From Macquaria australasica (Eukaryota; Chordata; Actinopteri; Centrarchiformes; Percichthyidae): 64,000 nt of DNA. Below are positions 26,801-37,510 of the stretch, one piece after another. Each line of letters opens with the position of its first letter. The stretch's first letter is position 1. The notes below the pieces were generated by a model. It did not search any database and was not told the DNA's origin. It saw only the letters and a list, made by a program, of their open reading frames with translations. The stretch spans positions 1 to 64,000 of the forward strand of contig SEMN01000125.1 of the NCBI GenBank assembly GCA_005408345.1, written 5' to 3'. The translations under genes were made by a program, and so were the position numbers.

Positions 26801-29800
26801 CAGCAATCGTCACGTCCTGACACAAATTCTGGATTGGATTAAGGTCTGATCACTGCAGCATATAAAGGTTGTTGTTTTAAAACTAATCCTGTGAGCGCTC
26901 TGATATAGGGTAAAGTCAAACTAACAAGGATCCCACCTATTACCACGTCAACACCTATTCTACATATAATCTTTACTGCAACAAAGCAGGCAGACACTAT
27001 TCGTGAATTTCTGACAACTTGGGATCAGTAATGAGGAGGTTTGCTGGGCTCTGAGTCATTCCTGAGGTGAACAATTGCAGCTGAAGTTTATAAAAATAAC
27101 TGGCTGTGTCATTTCTCCTTGAGTAAAAGTGGACACTTAACTCCTAACAACACACTTCCACTCCAATGTTGAAATAAGCCATAGTCCAGTAAATGTCTGT
27201 CATCTGTAGCACTGGGATAGAAAACTAAGTTAGCAGCAACTTATGTGGAAACACAGTATGACTGTCACATAGCATAAAGACAAACTAATTCATCGTGGCT
27301 GCCAGGCACAGGTCCAACTGGGAAAACGGATCCTTCTTTCTGCTCCAGCTTGAAACAGAATATGATATCATGAGAGCTCAAACTTCCATCTCACCGGACA
27401 GACGGCAGCCTTTTATTAGTTTTAAGGAAAATGACACTCGTTATGCTCTGAGCCTCCAGAGGCCGCTTTAAAATTTCATTTGTGTTCACGAATGATCACA
27501 AAACTGCTTGACTGTCACTGTTCCTGGTGTCGGTTTGCTTTCATCAAACTGTTACACATTAAGTGCGTCAATTTAAGAAGCAGGCAGGTTTAGGAATAAG
27601 TTTGCATGTCACATCACAGAAACAAACTTCAGTATCGTGAGCTGCTTGATATAAAGAGATGCCCATCAGCGCCGAACAAAACCTCATTCTACTGTGTGAA
27701 GCATTTTGTCCTGCAACACGATAGGGAGCAGATGTAGGCTACATGTCGCAAATAAACTTCCCAGGTAAATGTAATAAGAAATGTAGACTATTGTGTATTG
27801 TGTGACATAAGATACAGCCCTGAGGAGAAATCCTTTACTTCCTATTGCAAGAACACGGAGTCCATAAGCCCTACAGTCATGTTAGCATCCATATAAGACT
27901 ATGAGGTGATACCCTGACACCACTCTGTTGTGGACCACAATACCCACTGGGAGTGTTTCACAGATAAAGAAGTGTTGGACAATGTACGTCAGTGCTGCTC
28001 CTGTCCGTTCCCCATAATGGGACAGCAAGTCCCTGTATCAAAATGACAAAAATAGATCATTTGTCATCGCCTTTCAAACAAACCATAAACCAAAAACCGA
28101 TTCATAGGAACGTTATGCCACCACTATGCTTTGATCCAACCATCCAGTCTGACCTACTCGCTCAGAAGTTTTGTGGCTGTACTTCACGCTGCTTCGGCAA
28201 AGACATGAGTGGCAAGAATTAAGGCGAAGACTCATCCACACAAAATTGTTCCACGTGAAGCGAAAAATTCACATTTAACCAAAGACTTTATGACACCAAT
28301 TCATGAACGTACGGAGAAAAGAAAAAGAAAAAAAACGAGATGGGTCTGGTGGAAAATAACAGAAAGTAAGTTCTGCAATCAGTCAGAGGCTGAGTGGTCA
28401 CACCCACAGATAGGGTTGCCACTCATCACGGCTACGTCTACGGTTTCACATGCTTGGAATGACAGGAGAAATAATAAAACCAAAAGAGTTTCACGAGACG
28501 TAGCGGAGAAGTATTAAATCAGAATTCACAGAGGAGAAAGACACCTAGAATGACAGGCAAATTGGCTGTCACTCAACGTCATCATTGCCCTGTTACGGAG
28601 ACTCAGACGGCAAATGCCTTCAGCAGACAGACCAAACATTTTGCCTATGATATGATCGGATGTTTTAATCCTTTAATATAACTGATGCAACTGTGCTTTA
28701 CTCTTATTGACTCTTTATTTCCATTTACATTTATGCAGAGAGAAGCAGAGGACTTTGAAATCGATGCATAAAAAGCACAAAATGGTGCATAAAAATTTAC
28801 CAGAATGCAGGAAATGAAGTGTCTGACGCTCAAAATCAAGATTGAATGTGTATGTTCCACACACACAGTTGGTGCATACATTGCTAGCTAGCTTACAGTT
28901 AATGTAGGCCTATGCACAGTCCATACATTAGCTGCCCGGAGAGAATGAACACAGACTGCCAAAGACAATCCAGCTGTCAAATTTGCTGGGATAACTTTTT
29001 TGCTACTATTGAGAGAGGGCAGTCATTATTAACACGATTACACGTTTTGCTTAGTTAATAATTTGGTCTATAAAATGTAGACAAATAGTGAAAAATGCAG
29101 TTTCCGAGAGCTTAAGGAGACATCCTCACTTTGCTTGTTTTGCCTGACAAATTCTCACATTTTAAAAATGACTTAAACTATCAATCTGTTATCACAAGTG
29201 TTGTAAATTTGCCGTCTATCAATTAATCAATCAATCAAGCAACGGTTTCAGCACTGCTGTCGATTGACCCTCGTCTGTCCATCCGTTCAGCTTGCAAAAT
29301 ACTTTGGGGACAACCAGTCACTGTCTTGTTTGGTTATGACATTTTTCATTTAATTTTTCACTTTAACTGACAACTTCACTTTAAATTAAGGAGCCAGTAT
29401 CTGTATTATACAGTGTCACTAATGTTAGCACTATGCTGCAGCTTGCCAAGTAAAAAATGGAAATGCAACAGTTCCCATATATTTTACCTTCTAACTTTTC
29501 ATTTGAGTATTCATTGAGTATGTCTTCATCACATCATTTTTGCTTGAAGTTATTTTTGTTCTTCTTCGGAGCTCAGTAATGTGTTCCTCCCCCTTTGTTC
29601 ATCTGGGCTGAAGATGCGTTATGAAGGAGCCGCTCATCCAAGAAATGTACATCGATGATTCATCTTAACCTATTTTGCTGTACATCGCAGCTACAAGCGT
29701 GAAAACTAAATTCTTCAACAGAACAGAAGTGACATAAGAAGATGCCAAAGTGATCCAGTCAAATATGTCACACCATAAATAAGCCCCTGTTCACAGCTCT

Positions 29801-30600
29801 ATTTGTCATTTTCCAAGATATTTTATCTTATATAATCTTTTGACGCTTGTACTCTTCACTGTTGGCTGCTTGCATAGTGGAAATCTAGGAAATGTAAATT
29901 TTTTGTGATACTTTCCCCTTCTCAACAGGGAGATGAGATGTGCCCTTGACTTAGGTACCCAGACATCCAAAATGACTCTGACTGCAGTCTAAATGTAGAA
30001 TGCCTGGTTATTGGACCCAGGCCGGACCCATAATGAATGACGCACCAGAATTGGCTCAGATATACTACCAATATTAGGGGGCAACATTGGGCCCACAGAT
30101 GGCCCAAGTTTGGCCTAATGCCACAATCGTCTCAATTCCACACCCCCAGAACTTAAACAAACCTGGCAGCCAGATTTGGTTAAGTTCTAGAGCTCAACAC
30201 AGCTGACTACCTGGACAGCGATTTGGTGTCTTGTGCAAGGAAAGTCCTCATGCCTACCTGGCAAAATGTAGGCCCTCTAGTTGCCTAAGATTTGGTTAAG
30301 TTAAGGCAACTAAAACTACTTGGTTAACGTAGGGGAAAGATAGCGGTCACGGTCGATAGAAACCGATGTTGAATGCTGATAGGAGACGAGATACAGCCGT
30401 GTCTCCAGTGTTGAATTCCAACACCTGAGTTCCTCCGTATGACATTATTCACACAACCACAAGAGGTAAAGGAGGATAACGTTGGCATGGGTCATTACAA
30501 GTGTTTGAACAACAACCAGTACTGTTGTTTTTCCAGTGAGAACAGCCTCAAGATGGAGTATTGCATGAGGGAGAGAAGGAGAGAGGGATGAGCTGCAACT
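26801..30600. other. Gene-free stretch
   Basis: No supported gene. A 102-codon open frame at 28209-28517 is lysine/arginine-rich without a recognisable domain or coding signature, and I treat it as chance. Confidence 0.5.
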
Positions 30601-30629
30601 AACCTCAATGGAAACCTAGTTTAGACTGG

Positions 30630-30960
30630 TTTTTCAAGATCCCTTGTCTCTCATTGGTTGTCCATTGCAGTTTGGCAGGTAGTCTTGCAACTCCACATTT
30701 TATTTTAGCGCTGTGCCAACCCTGGAGAAAGGTCTGGCTGAACCCATAATCATTCTGGTGTAGGGGGAGAAACACTCTGGCTTGTTTGTATTTCTTTAAA
30801 TCAATCATAATCAGCTTGGGCGGCGCCAAGCCCAGGATGCAGCAATGGTGCCCTTGCAGAAATGGTAATGCACAGATAACGGAAGGGGAGGAGAGTCGGC
30901 CAATGGCAGGCTTATACCCACAGCCTACCTCATAGTGAGTCAGACTATTTGGCAGGTGAT
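30630..30960. repeat. Possible interspersed repeat
   Basis: GC-balanced island containing AGCTTGGGCGGCGCCAAGCC and TAGCGCTGTGCCAACCCTGG, which resembles sequence I associate with teleost interspersed repeats. There is a single copy here and no visible termini. Confidence 0.3.
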
Positions 30961-31049
30961 CTACACTGCTTCTCCTAAAAAACTGAAAAATTGTAAACAG
31001 TTTTCACCTCGTGCTCTGGTACAGCAAGTCCATAGCTATGCTTTGGGTC

Positions 31050-31245
31050 TTTGTGAGGCACAATGATGATTTGAGCTAACACATCTTAGTGTGTTAGCAT
31101 GCTAACATTTGCTATTTGCCACCAAACACAAACTAGCCGAGGCTGTAGTCATCAGGATTTATCCTGTGAGGGGCAGTAAATGTCGGTACAAATTTCCATC
31201 TTAATCCATCTAATAGTTGTTGAGATATTTCAATCCAGACAGCCA
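31050..31245 (+). repeat. Dispersed repeat family B, copy 2
   Basis: GTGTTAGCATGCTAACATTT (itself palindromic in TTAGCATGCTAA) followed by AAACACAAACTAGCC and AATAGTTGTTGAGATATTTC. This is the same arrangement as the reverse complement of 15375-15720. Confidence 0.65.
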
Positions 31246-32560
31246 TGTGGCTAAAAAAACGCATGGCAGCGCTCCCCTGCTGATCTCAGTGCTACAAGTT
31301 GTATTATTTCATTTAAAACATGTGTTTCTCCTAAAAATAGGCCCAAAAGTTCATCTTAACTGGCCTTCTAACAAGTGCAAACATTTTAAACCACAGTATT
31401 ATAAATGTCCAAGTATTTATGTTTTGGTATATTACTGTAGGCTTTAGAGAATCACATGGTACTGGCGAAGATTGGTAGCTTCAGTCTCACACAAGTAGTA
31501 CTTTTTAGCACTTCTTAACACTGTATTTTCCTGATGCATATTTATTACTCTCACTTTTAAATCTTTAATTTTTTTAAATTTCCCCTGCATGGGGCCTATA
31601 ACTTATAAGGTTTGTCTCACCTTTCATCTTTGTTTTTACTGTGGTAAATACTTTTATGTTTGGCTTTCCTGAAGAGGAAAAATGTGACTGAGTTAAGGGT
31701 TTTTCATCCTCCTTGCATAACTATCTGCCATTGCTTGAAACTCAGAAAGATGAACCTACAGTATGTTTGCTTTAAAGGAGCGACATCCCCCTTCTGTGTT
31801 GTGACGTAAAGAAAAGGCTGGCCGACAGAGGCTGTTAATTTGTTTCATCATTAGGCTTCTTTAATGATTAATTGATGGTAAATTGCTGCATTACACCCTT
31901 TAAGTAAATCAGGACAAGATAGTCAGGACTAAAAACCCACATGTGAGCGATATCCGCTGCAACCTGACAGTACATAGCTCCAGTACCGTATGTGTGTAAA
32001 ATGTCAGACTGTGACTGGTGGCTTCACGCCAGGCGAGACTTTCACACGTTTAACAAGGCAACAGGATGAGGGGTGTATGGAAGAACTGGTTTTCTCTCAT
32101 CAGAGTAATGGAAGTGTCACACCTTCTATAGACCTAATTCTCATCTCAGTGAGACGACCCAACAGCCCTGGGGTCCCTTTCTTACTTAATATTTCTGAAT
32201 CATACATATCCTGATGTTTTTTTAAAGGATTTTATAGAATACAAACTTTTTGTGGGTAAACGACAGAATTAGTTTTACCTGATTTAACCTGTGATGCATG
32301 ACAGAAAATTGTGAGACCAGTTTAATCATGCACCTTCGTCATAAATCACACCTTTGGCTCAGATTTGGTTTTGTGGTAAACGTATGTGCAGAAGAAGCTA
32401 ATAAAAATGTGACTGCAGCAAGCTTCCCTCTCCTTCTGCATTAGATTGATTTCATTTTTGTCATCAGCAAGCACAGTTTTCCTTAAATATCAATATTTTA
32501 CTGGAGCCCCTGATCCTCTCTTTTATATAAAATATATTATTTATCTGGTTCAGTATTTTT
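31246..32560. other. Gene-free stretch
   Basis: Nothing recognised. Confidence 0.5.
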
Positions 32561-32564
32561 GCAG

Positions 32565-32692
32565 TTTTGCGAAGCTCTGTGGGAAGAGCATAACACTGAA
32601 AGTGTCGTGGTTTGAATCCCCTGAACAGCTCCTCGTATTCAAAAATGTTTGCATTCAAAGCTGTAGCATGAATCAATAAAAACATGTACCAG
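32565..32692 (+). mobile_element. tRNA-derived SINE-like sequence (degenerate)
   Basis: A D-arm-like GCTC-TGTGGGAA-GAGC at 32574-32589 overlaps an A-box-like AGCTCTGTGGG. It is followed by a B-box-like GGTTTGAATCC at 32609-32619, with pairing CACT/AGTG between them. The downstream part ends in AATCAATAAAAAC near 32,685. The spacing is short for a tRNA and the acceptor stem is not intact, so this is not a functional tRNA. It is best read as a SINE head relic. Confidence 0.4.
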
Positions 32693-32934
32693 TTAATCCA
32701 CTGTATGCTCTGTCATCTGATGGAATCAGACAGAGTATTTGTACTAAAGGGGGACAAAGCCTGTATTGTAAGCTACTTGTAGTGCACAGTCAGTATTCGG
32801 TAATATTTCAAGCCCAGGGGTAAAAGCACTTTGTGATACAACAAATTTAAAATAAGTTAAACTGATTCTAACCCAAATGTAAATGCGTAGATGTCTTTCT
32901 TTGTTGTTATTTAAAGCTGCTTTAATTTAGTTTT

Positions 32935-33438
32935 TTTGGCCACTTGAGGGCTTTTCTCCATTGGCTCCCTGTTTGATTTAGAATTGATTTTAAGATTTTA
33001 CTGATCACTTCTAAAGCACTGTTCTCGGTCTGGCCCAAAGCTATATAGCAGAAATGTTGACCCCATGTGAGCCAGTTCGCAGCGTTAAATCATCAGGTTT
33101 GCCACCAGGGCCCCTCGGCTTTGGAACGACCTGCCTGAGGAGATCAAGGCTCACAGAATCAGTAACTTCTTTAAAATAACTTCTTAAAACCCAATGTTAT
33201 AGACTTGCTTTTATGTAATGTCGTCTTTTCATCGACATCATTTCATTGCTTTTACTGTTTTTATTCTTTTATTTGTATTTATCTATCACTCAATTTTATT
33301 TTGCTTTTGTTTTGCCTTACAATTTGGCTTTCTGTTGTTATATTGCTTTCTGCGTATCCTGCTTTTGCTTTGTCTGTCAAAGCACTTTGTAAACTCTGTT
33401 TTAAAGGTGCTATATAAATACACTTATTATTATTATCA

Positions 33439-33478
<40 letters not shown>

Positions 33479-33480
33479 TT
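32935..33480 (+). mobile_element. Decayed LINE 3' portion with (ATT)n tail
   Basis: Conceptual plus-strand translation with frame breaks gives HWLPV-like (CATTGGCTCCCTGTTTGA), then FKILL-type residues, then LGFGTTCLRR (from ...WNDLPEEIR-like sequence GGAACGACCTGCCTGAGGAG), matching the C-terminal end of fish L2/CR1-type reverse transcriptases. The end reads AAAGCACTTTGTAAACTCTG, GGTGCTATATAAATACACTT and an ATT microsatellite at about 33,425-33,479. Inactive and strongly 5'-truncated. Confidence 0.75.
33425..33479. repeat. (ATT)n microsatellite, LINE tail
   Basis: About 18 ATT units with a few interruptions (ATC near the start). It probably grew from the LINE 3' tail. Confidence 0.95.
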
Positions 33481-33584
33481 TCATATCCAGCAGACACAGA
33501 GAAACATTAGCATTAGCATTAGCAAGTCCAATATTCACTCTCATTTTAGCTCTGGTTTTGGTCTCCACCACTTTCTGAGGGAAA

Positions 33585-33745
33585 TATGTGGCTCTTTAGC
33601 TGCTAAATGCTACACTTTGTTCACCAGCTAATCAATAATTGTGTCTATCTGCCGTCTGGTGCTGGGCAGGTAGTGTTCAGTGGGTTTATCACATCTTTTT
33701 TGCTAAATGCAATTGCCTGCTATGACTAACAGAGTTGATGAGAGC
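33585..33745 (+). repeat. Dispersed repeat family E, copy 2
   Basis: CTCTTTAGCTGCTAAATGCT, GTCTGGTGCTGGGCAGGTAG and GATGAGAGCAGAG match 19735-19890. Confidence 0.7.
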
Positions 33746-35137
33746 AGAGTTGTGAAGTGTGATTTTCCTCTGATTGTCTAGACTGACGACTTATTACCTC
33801 GAAGGGAGAACCTCTGACGTGTCCTTGAGCAAGACACTGAATCCCTACCAGCCCTAAGGTTCCTATCTGTAGCCGACCATGACCTGTGCAGAAGGGAATT
33901 GTCCGACATGGATGAATAATGTATTCTCCTGAAGGCATTTCACGAGTGATATGTTCAGCAGTGTTGAAGTGTATACATAAAAACACACACTACATGGCTG
34001 ATCAATACCACCTCTGCCTTGTATACCAGCCATCACTGCCGCTCTTTCTTGTCTCCAGGTATTGGGTATGAAGTGCATTCATCTTTCCTTTTATGCTTTT
34101 GTTCCGCAGACTAAGTGCCCCATCATAACGCCAGTGCTCTGCCATCTTCCATCTTGACTGATGAAAACGGTGAGGGAGTGCAGCGCTCAGTCCCACCTGG
34201 TGCTCCCCCATTGTCTTTAAGTGGTTCTAGAGGCACTTGTGCCGTGCTTTAAGAGAAATATCACTCTGACAGACGGGAAAGGACAGCAGCCCTGTCGTGT
34301 CCATCCTGAAACTCAACTGACGCATGTTCACTTCAAAGTTACAGGGGGTGGAGACCACGGCTGCGTTTGTTGTGCTCATGTTGGAAAAACAGGGGGGAAA
34401 AATCTGCACTGCTATTTTAACCTCTTGAACTCTCATAAGTTTTCTGGCTTTAAAGAAAGTAAAGCACACTCTAAATACAACACAGAAAAAGCTTTAGTGA
34501 TCAATTCAGTGAAGGTTTCAGGTCCTAACTTCCCACTGCAGTAGGCATACAGTGGTGTAAGTTTTACCCATCACCCTTAAAAAAACTAAATTACTTTAGT
34601 TTATCTGCCATCTATCATTCAACCTGATGTGTTCACTGGCTGTACAGTTATCCTGTTACAGCATGTAGTCAATGAGCCTGTCATTGCCACCGCTGCCCTG
34701 CAACAGTATTGCTACCTGTTCTCTCAGCTCCACCACCACCCCAGCATCCACCTGCAGGCTCTGGCTATGGGGTTTAAGATATTTGCTCACCACTCCCCAA
34801 TATCTCATGTAAACATATCTGCGGGGAGTGATGAGTTCGGAGCCAAACTCTAACTATGTTCTGCTGCTATAATAAACATTTCAAATGTGAGTTGTCTGAC
34901 TGAACTTAATTGATGAAATTGTTTCAGGGGAAACACTGCGACAATGCTGCTCTGTCTGTTAGCTAACGTTAGCTTTCGTTAGCACTTTCTAGCGAGTCTA
35001 AAACATTACAGGTCCTCAGGTTGCAACGTTAGCAGTGCTAAAGAGCTACCAGTTACTTGTTAGATGGCAAGTTGTGAAATAGGTACACAGAAACCTGTGT
35101 ATCTTGTCTAGAGTATTTAAGATTGAAGAGCATATAA
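33746..35137. other. Gene-free stretch
   Basis: The stretch GTCCTTGAGCAAGACACTGA near 33,820 is a phrase common in fish repeats, but no element limits are visible. No gene recognised. Confidence 0.45.
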
Positions 35138-35527
35138 ACACCATATGGCCAAAAGTATTTGGTTTGGGGGTCTTTTTTATGGTTTGGGCAAGGCCCCTTA
35201 GTTCCAATGAACGGACATCTTACTGCTACAGAATAAAGTGGTATTTTAGACAACAATGTACTTCCAACTTTGTGGCAAAACAGTTTTGTGAAGGCTGTTT
35301 TCTGTTTCAACATGACAATAAAGAAATGGTTTTCACAGTTTGGTGTTGAAGAACTTGAAACTCAACCCCATCCAACACCTTTGACATGAACTGGAACAGC
35401 AACAGCGAGCAAGTCCTTCCAGCCAGGTCCAAAGTCTTTACAGAAGAGTGGAGGCTGTTATAGCAGCAGAATAATGCCCATGGTTTTGGAATTAGATGTG
35501 GGTGTGATGTTCGTCTGTCCACATAGG
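35138..35527 (+). mobile_element. Tc1/mariner relic (3' half with left terminal repeat)
   Basis: Starts with the terminal motif ACACCATATGGCCAAAAGTA. Inside is decayed transposase sequence: AAGGCCCCTTAGTTCCAATG, TTGTGGCAAAACAGTTTTGT, TGTTTCAACATGACAATAAA and CAACCCCATCCAACACCTTT, the last corresponding to the NPI(E)HL part of the DDE-domain phrase. It ends near GTGATGTTCGTCTGTCCACA, an incomplete right terminal repeat. Internal deletions remove the region between the two ends. Non-functional. Confidence 0.75.
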
Positions 35528-35550
35528 TAATGTATGACCGTAGCAGGTGT

Positions 35551-35570
35551 CACACACACACACACACACA
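35551..35570. repeat. (CA)10 microsatellite
   Basis: Uninterrupted CA dinucleotides just after the Tc1 relic. Confidence 0.95.
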
Positions 35571-35784
35571 GCATGTCAGTTAAGATCTATACCATAGAAA
35601 GTATGATCCATACATTGTGTGAATGTGAGAGAAGCTGTAAATGAAAAGCCATCTGTTTTGTTTGATAGAAAATGGACTTTTCCTCAAGACTGTGTTGCAC
35701 TTTAACCAGCAGATGGCGTGATGATCCAAGTGTTCAGCACTTTTTCATTTGTGATTTCCATTCCTCTGTAGAAAGTCTTCATGC

Positions 35785-36157
35785 ACACTATATGAACACC
35801 TAAATGTAACACCTATATGTGATTGATCCACAATTAATCCCAAATATGCTATAACATCCTCCACTACTATTTGAAGGCTTTCCACCAGATTTTGGAACCT
35901 GGCTGCAGGGATTTGCTCACATTCAGCCACAAGAGCACTAGTAGAGGTTGGCCACTGATGTTCATCCCAAAGGTGTCGGATGGGGTTGAGGTCAGGGCTC
36001 TGTACAGGCCAGTCAAGTTCTTCTACACCAAACTGGGAAAACCATTTCTTGTTTGAAGTTAGAGGCACATTGTCTAAAATATCTTCTTGTGCTGCAGCAT
36101 TTAGAGTTCCCTCAACATAGACAGGGGTGTCCACATACTTTTGGCCAGATAGTATAG
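35785..36157 (-). mobile_element. Tc1/mariner relic, opposite orientation
   Basis: On the minus strand it starts TATACTATCTGGCCAAAAGT followed by ATGTGGACACCCCTGT. An open reading frame of about 140 codons (35745-36167) then contains FGVEELDWPVQSPDLNPIRH-type sequence, the transposase DDE signature SPDLNPI with E changed to R. The other end shows AGGTGTTCATATAGTGTGC, a terminal repeat lacking its inner part. The long frame is a chance survival in a deleted transposase, because it lacks the N-terminal DNA-binding and catalytic parts. Confidence 0.78.
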
Positions 36158-36211
36158 TTCTAGGCATCTAATCACAAGGATAAAGGTTAACAGTAAACTG
36201 GGCATGTGGGG

Positions 36212-36212
<1 letters not shown>

Positions 36213-36253
<41 letters not shown>
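36213..36253. repeat. (TG)n microsatellite
   Basis: About 20 TG units. Confidence 0.97.
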
Positions 36254-36255
<2 letters not shown>

Positions 36256-37437
36256 AGCAATGTAAAAAGAAACTTTTCAGCTGTATCTTCATTGTTTTCG
36301 AATAAGCACAGTGTGTACCTCTGTGGAAAGTGTATGTCTGTATATTTATCATTGAACCAAATGGTACTGATCCTGTGCTGCCATCCAGTGGACTCATGCA
36401 GAATTCCCTATTTTTAAATCTCAAGCCTGTTACTGTAAAACCAACTATATCCCAGTTTCTTATCTTAAAGTGAGCAAAACCATGATTTACTTTTTCTTTA
36501 CGAGTCAAAACATTAGATTATACTTTCATCCATTCCTCCCTCGGCCAACGTGCATGTGCTCCCATGTATATTTATGGCGTATATGAACTACCTGGAGGTG
36601 CAAGCCAAACACAGTCACGTCAGATATATGGGCCACTGCGGGGCTGCCGGGGAGCTGGGCTGCAGTTTGGTTTGGCCACCGCGCAGCAGCAGTAACTTAA
36701 CTGATGGATACTGTCTCTCTGTGGTCCGATTCCTGCTGCTGACAAATGCAGCTTTTCATATGCCAGGCTGCTTATATGAAATTTTCTTTGATGTTTTTCT
36801 CTTGAAGTTGATGCGACACCTATGAAAAGCAGTTTGTGGGTTTCGCGACAAAACAGATTTCTGACACATTTCAATGCAAACTAATGTGCTATTGTCCTTT
36901 GACTTTATCCTAAATTGAATAACATTTTTATTATTTCTTGCTTTTATAAAAAATGAATACAATAGTGACAGATATAAATCCTATAAACTGTTGATTATTT
37001 GAGCTAAGCTAGTTTGATTCAATTTTAACTACTGATTTTGAAACCGTTTCAAAATCATAACTTTGGCCTTCATTTACTTGTTCACGAAATACTTTTGTAA
37101 ATTAGAAACTCTTGTCACTAAAACTTTTTGAATTTGAAAATCTTCCTCATAAAGTCTTACAGACAACTACAACAACATTAAAGGTATACTATGAGTGAAC
37201 TGTAATCTTTACATTAAATTTGATTTTTTTTTAAATCTTCCAGTACAATCACTTATTGAAACCTCAAATTGTTATTAAAGGTGATCATTTCTAGTAATTT
37301 TCTGATGTCATTACCATGTTTGACTAGTGCAAAGTTTGCCTGTATTTTCATGTGATTCTTCACAATGCAAATCCAGTTAAATTATAAAGGTTAATATATA
37401 TAGTTTAACTTATTTTGGCCTAAATACCATGTACATA
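36254..37437. other. Gene-free stretch
   Basis: Nothing recognised. The segment 36,600-36,780 is more GC-balanced but shows no exon signature. Confidence 0.5.
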
Positions 37438-37510
37438 CAATTCAGTTCAATTCAGTTTTATTTATATAGCGCCATATCATAGCAAAGTTATCTCAGGGCA
37501 CTTTAGTATT
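37438..37510 (-). mobile_element. Short LINE 3' tail, same family as the element at 1-2085
   Basis: The reverse complement reads TGCCCTGAGATAACTTTGCT, ATGATATGGCGCTATATAAA and a TTGAA-type tail. It matches 2021-2085 almost base for base over about 65 bp. It is an extremely 5'-truncated insertion in opposite orientation. Confidence 0.85.

Noticed and set aside
33815..33900. CCTTGAGCAAGACACTGA phrase as a defined repeat element
   Set aside because: Recognisable phrase of fish repeats but no boundaries or second copy in the window, so not listed as an element.
35745..36167. 140-codon minus-strand frame with SPDLNPI motif as a functional transposase
   Set aside because: It lacks the N-terminal and most of the catalytic domain and carries a changed glutamate; it is a deleted Tc1 relic.
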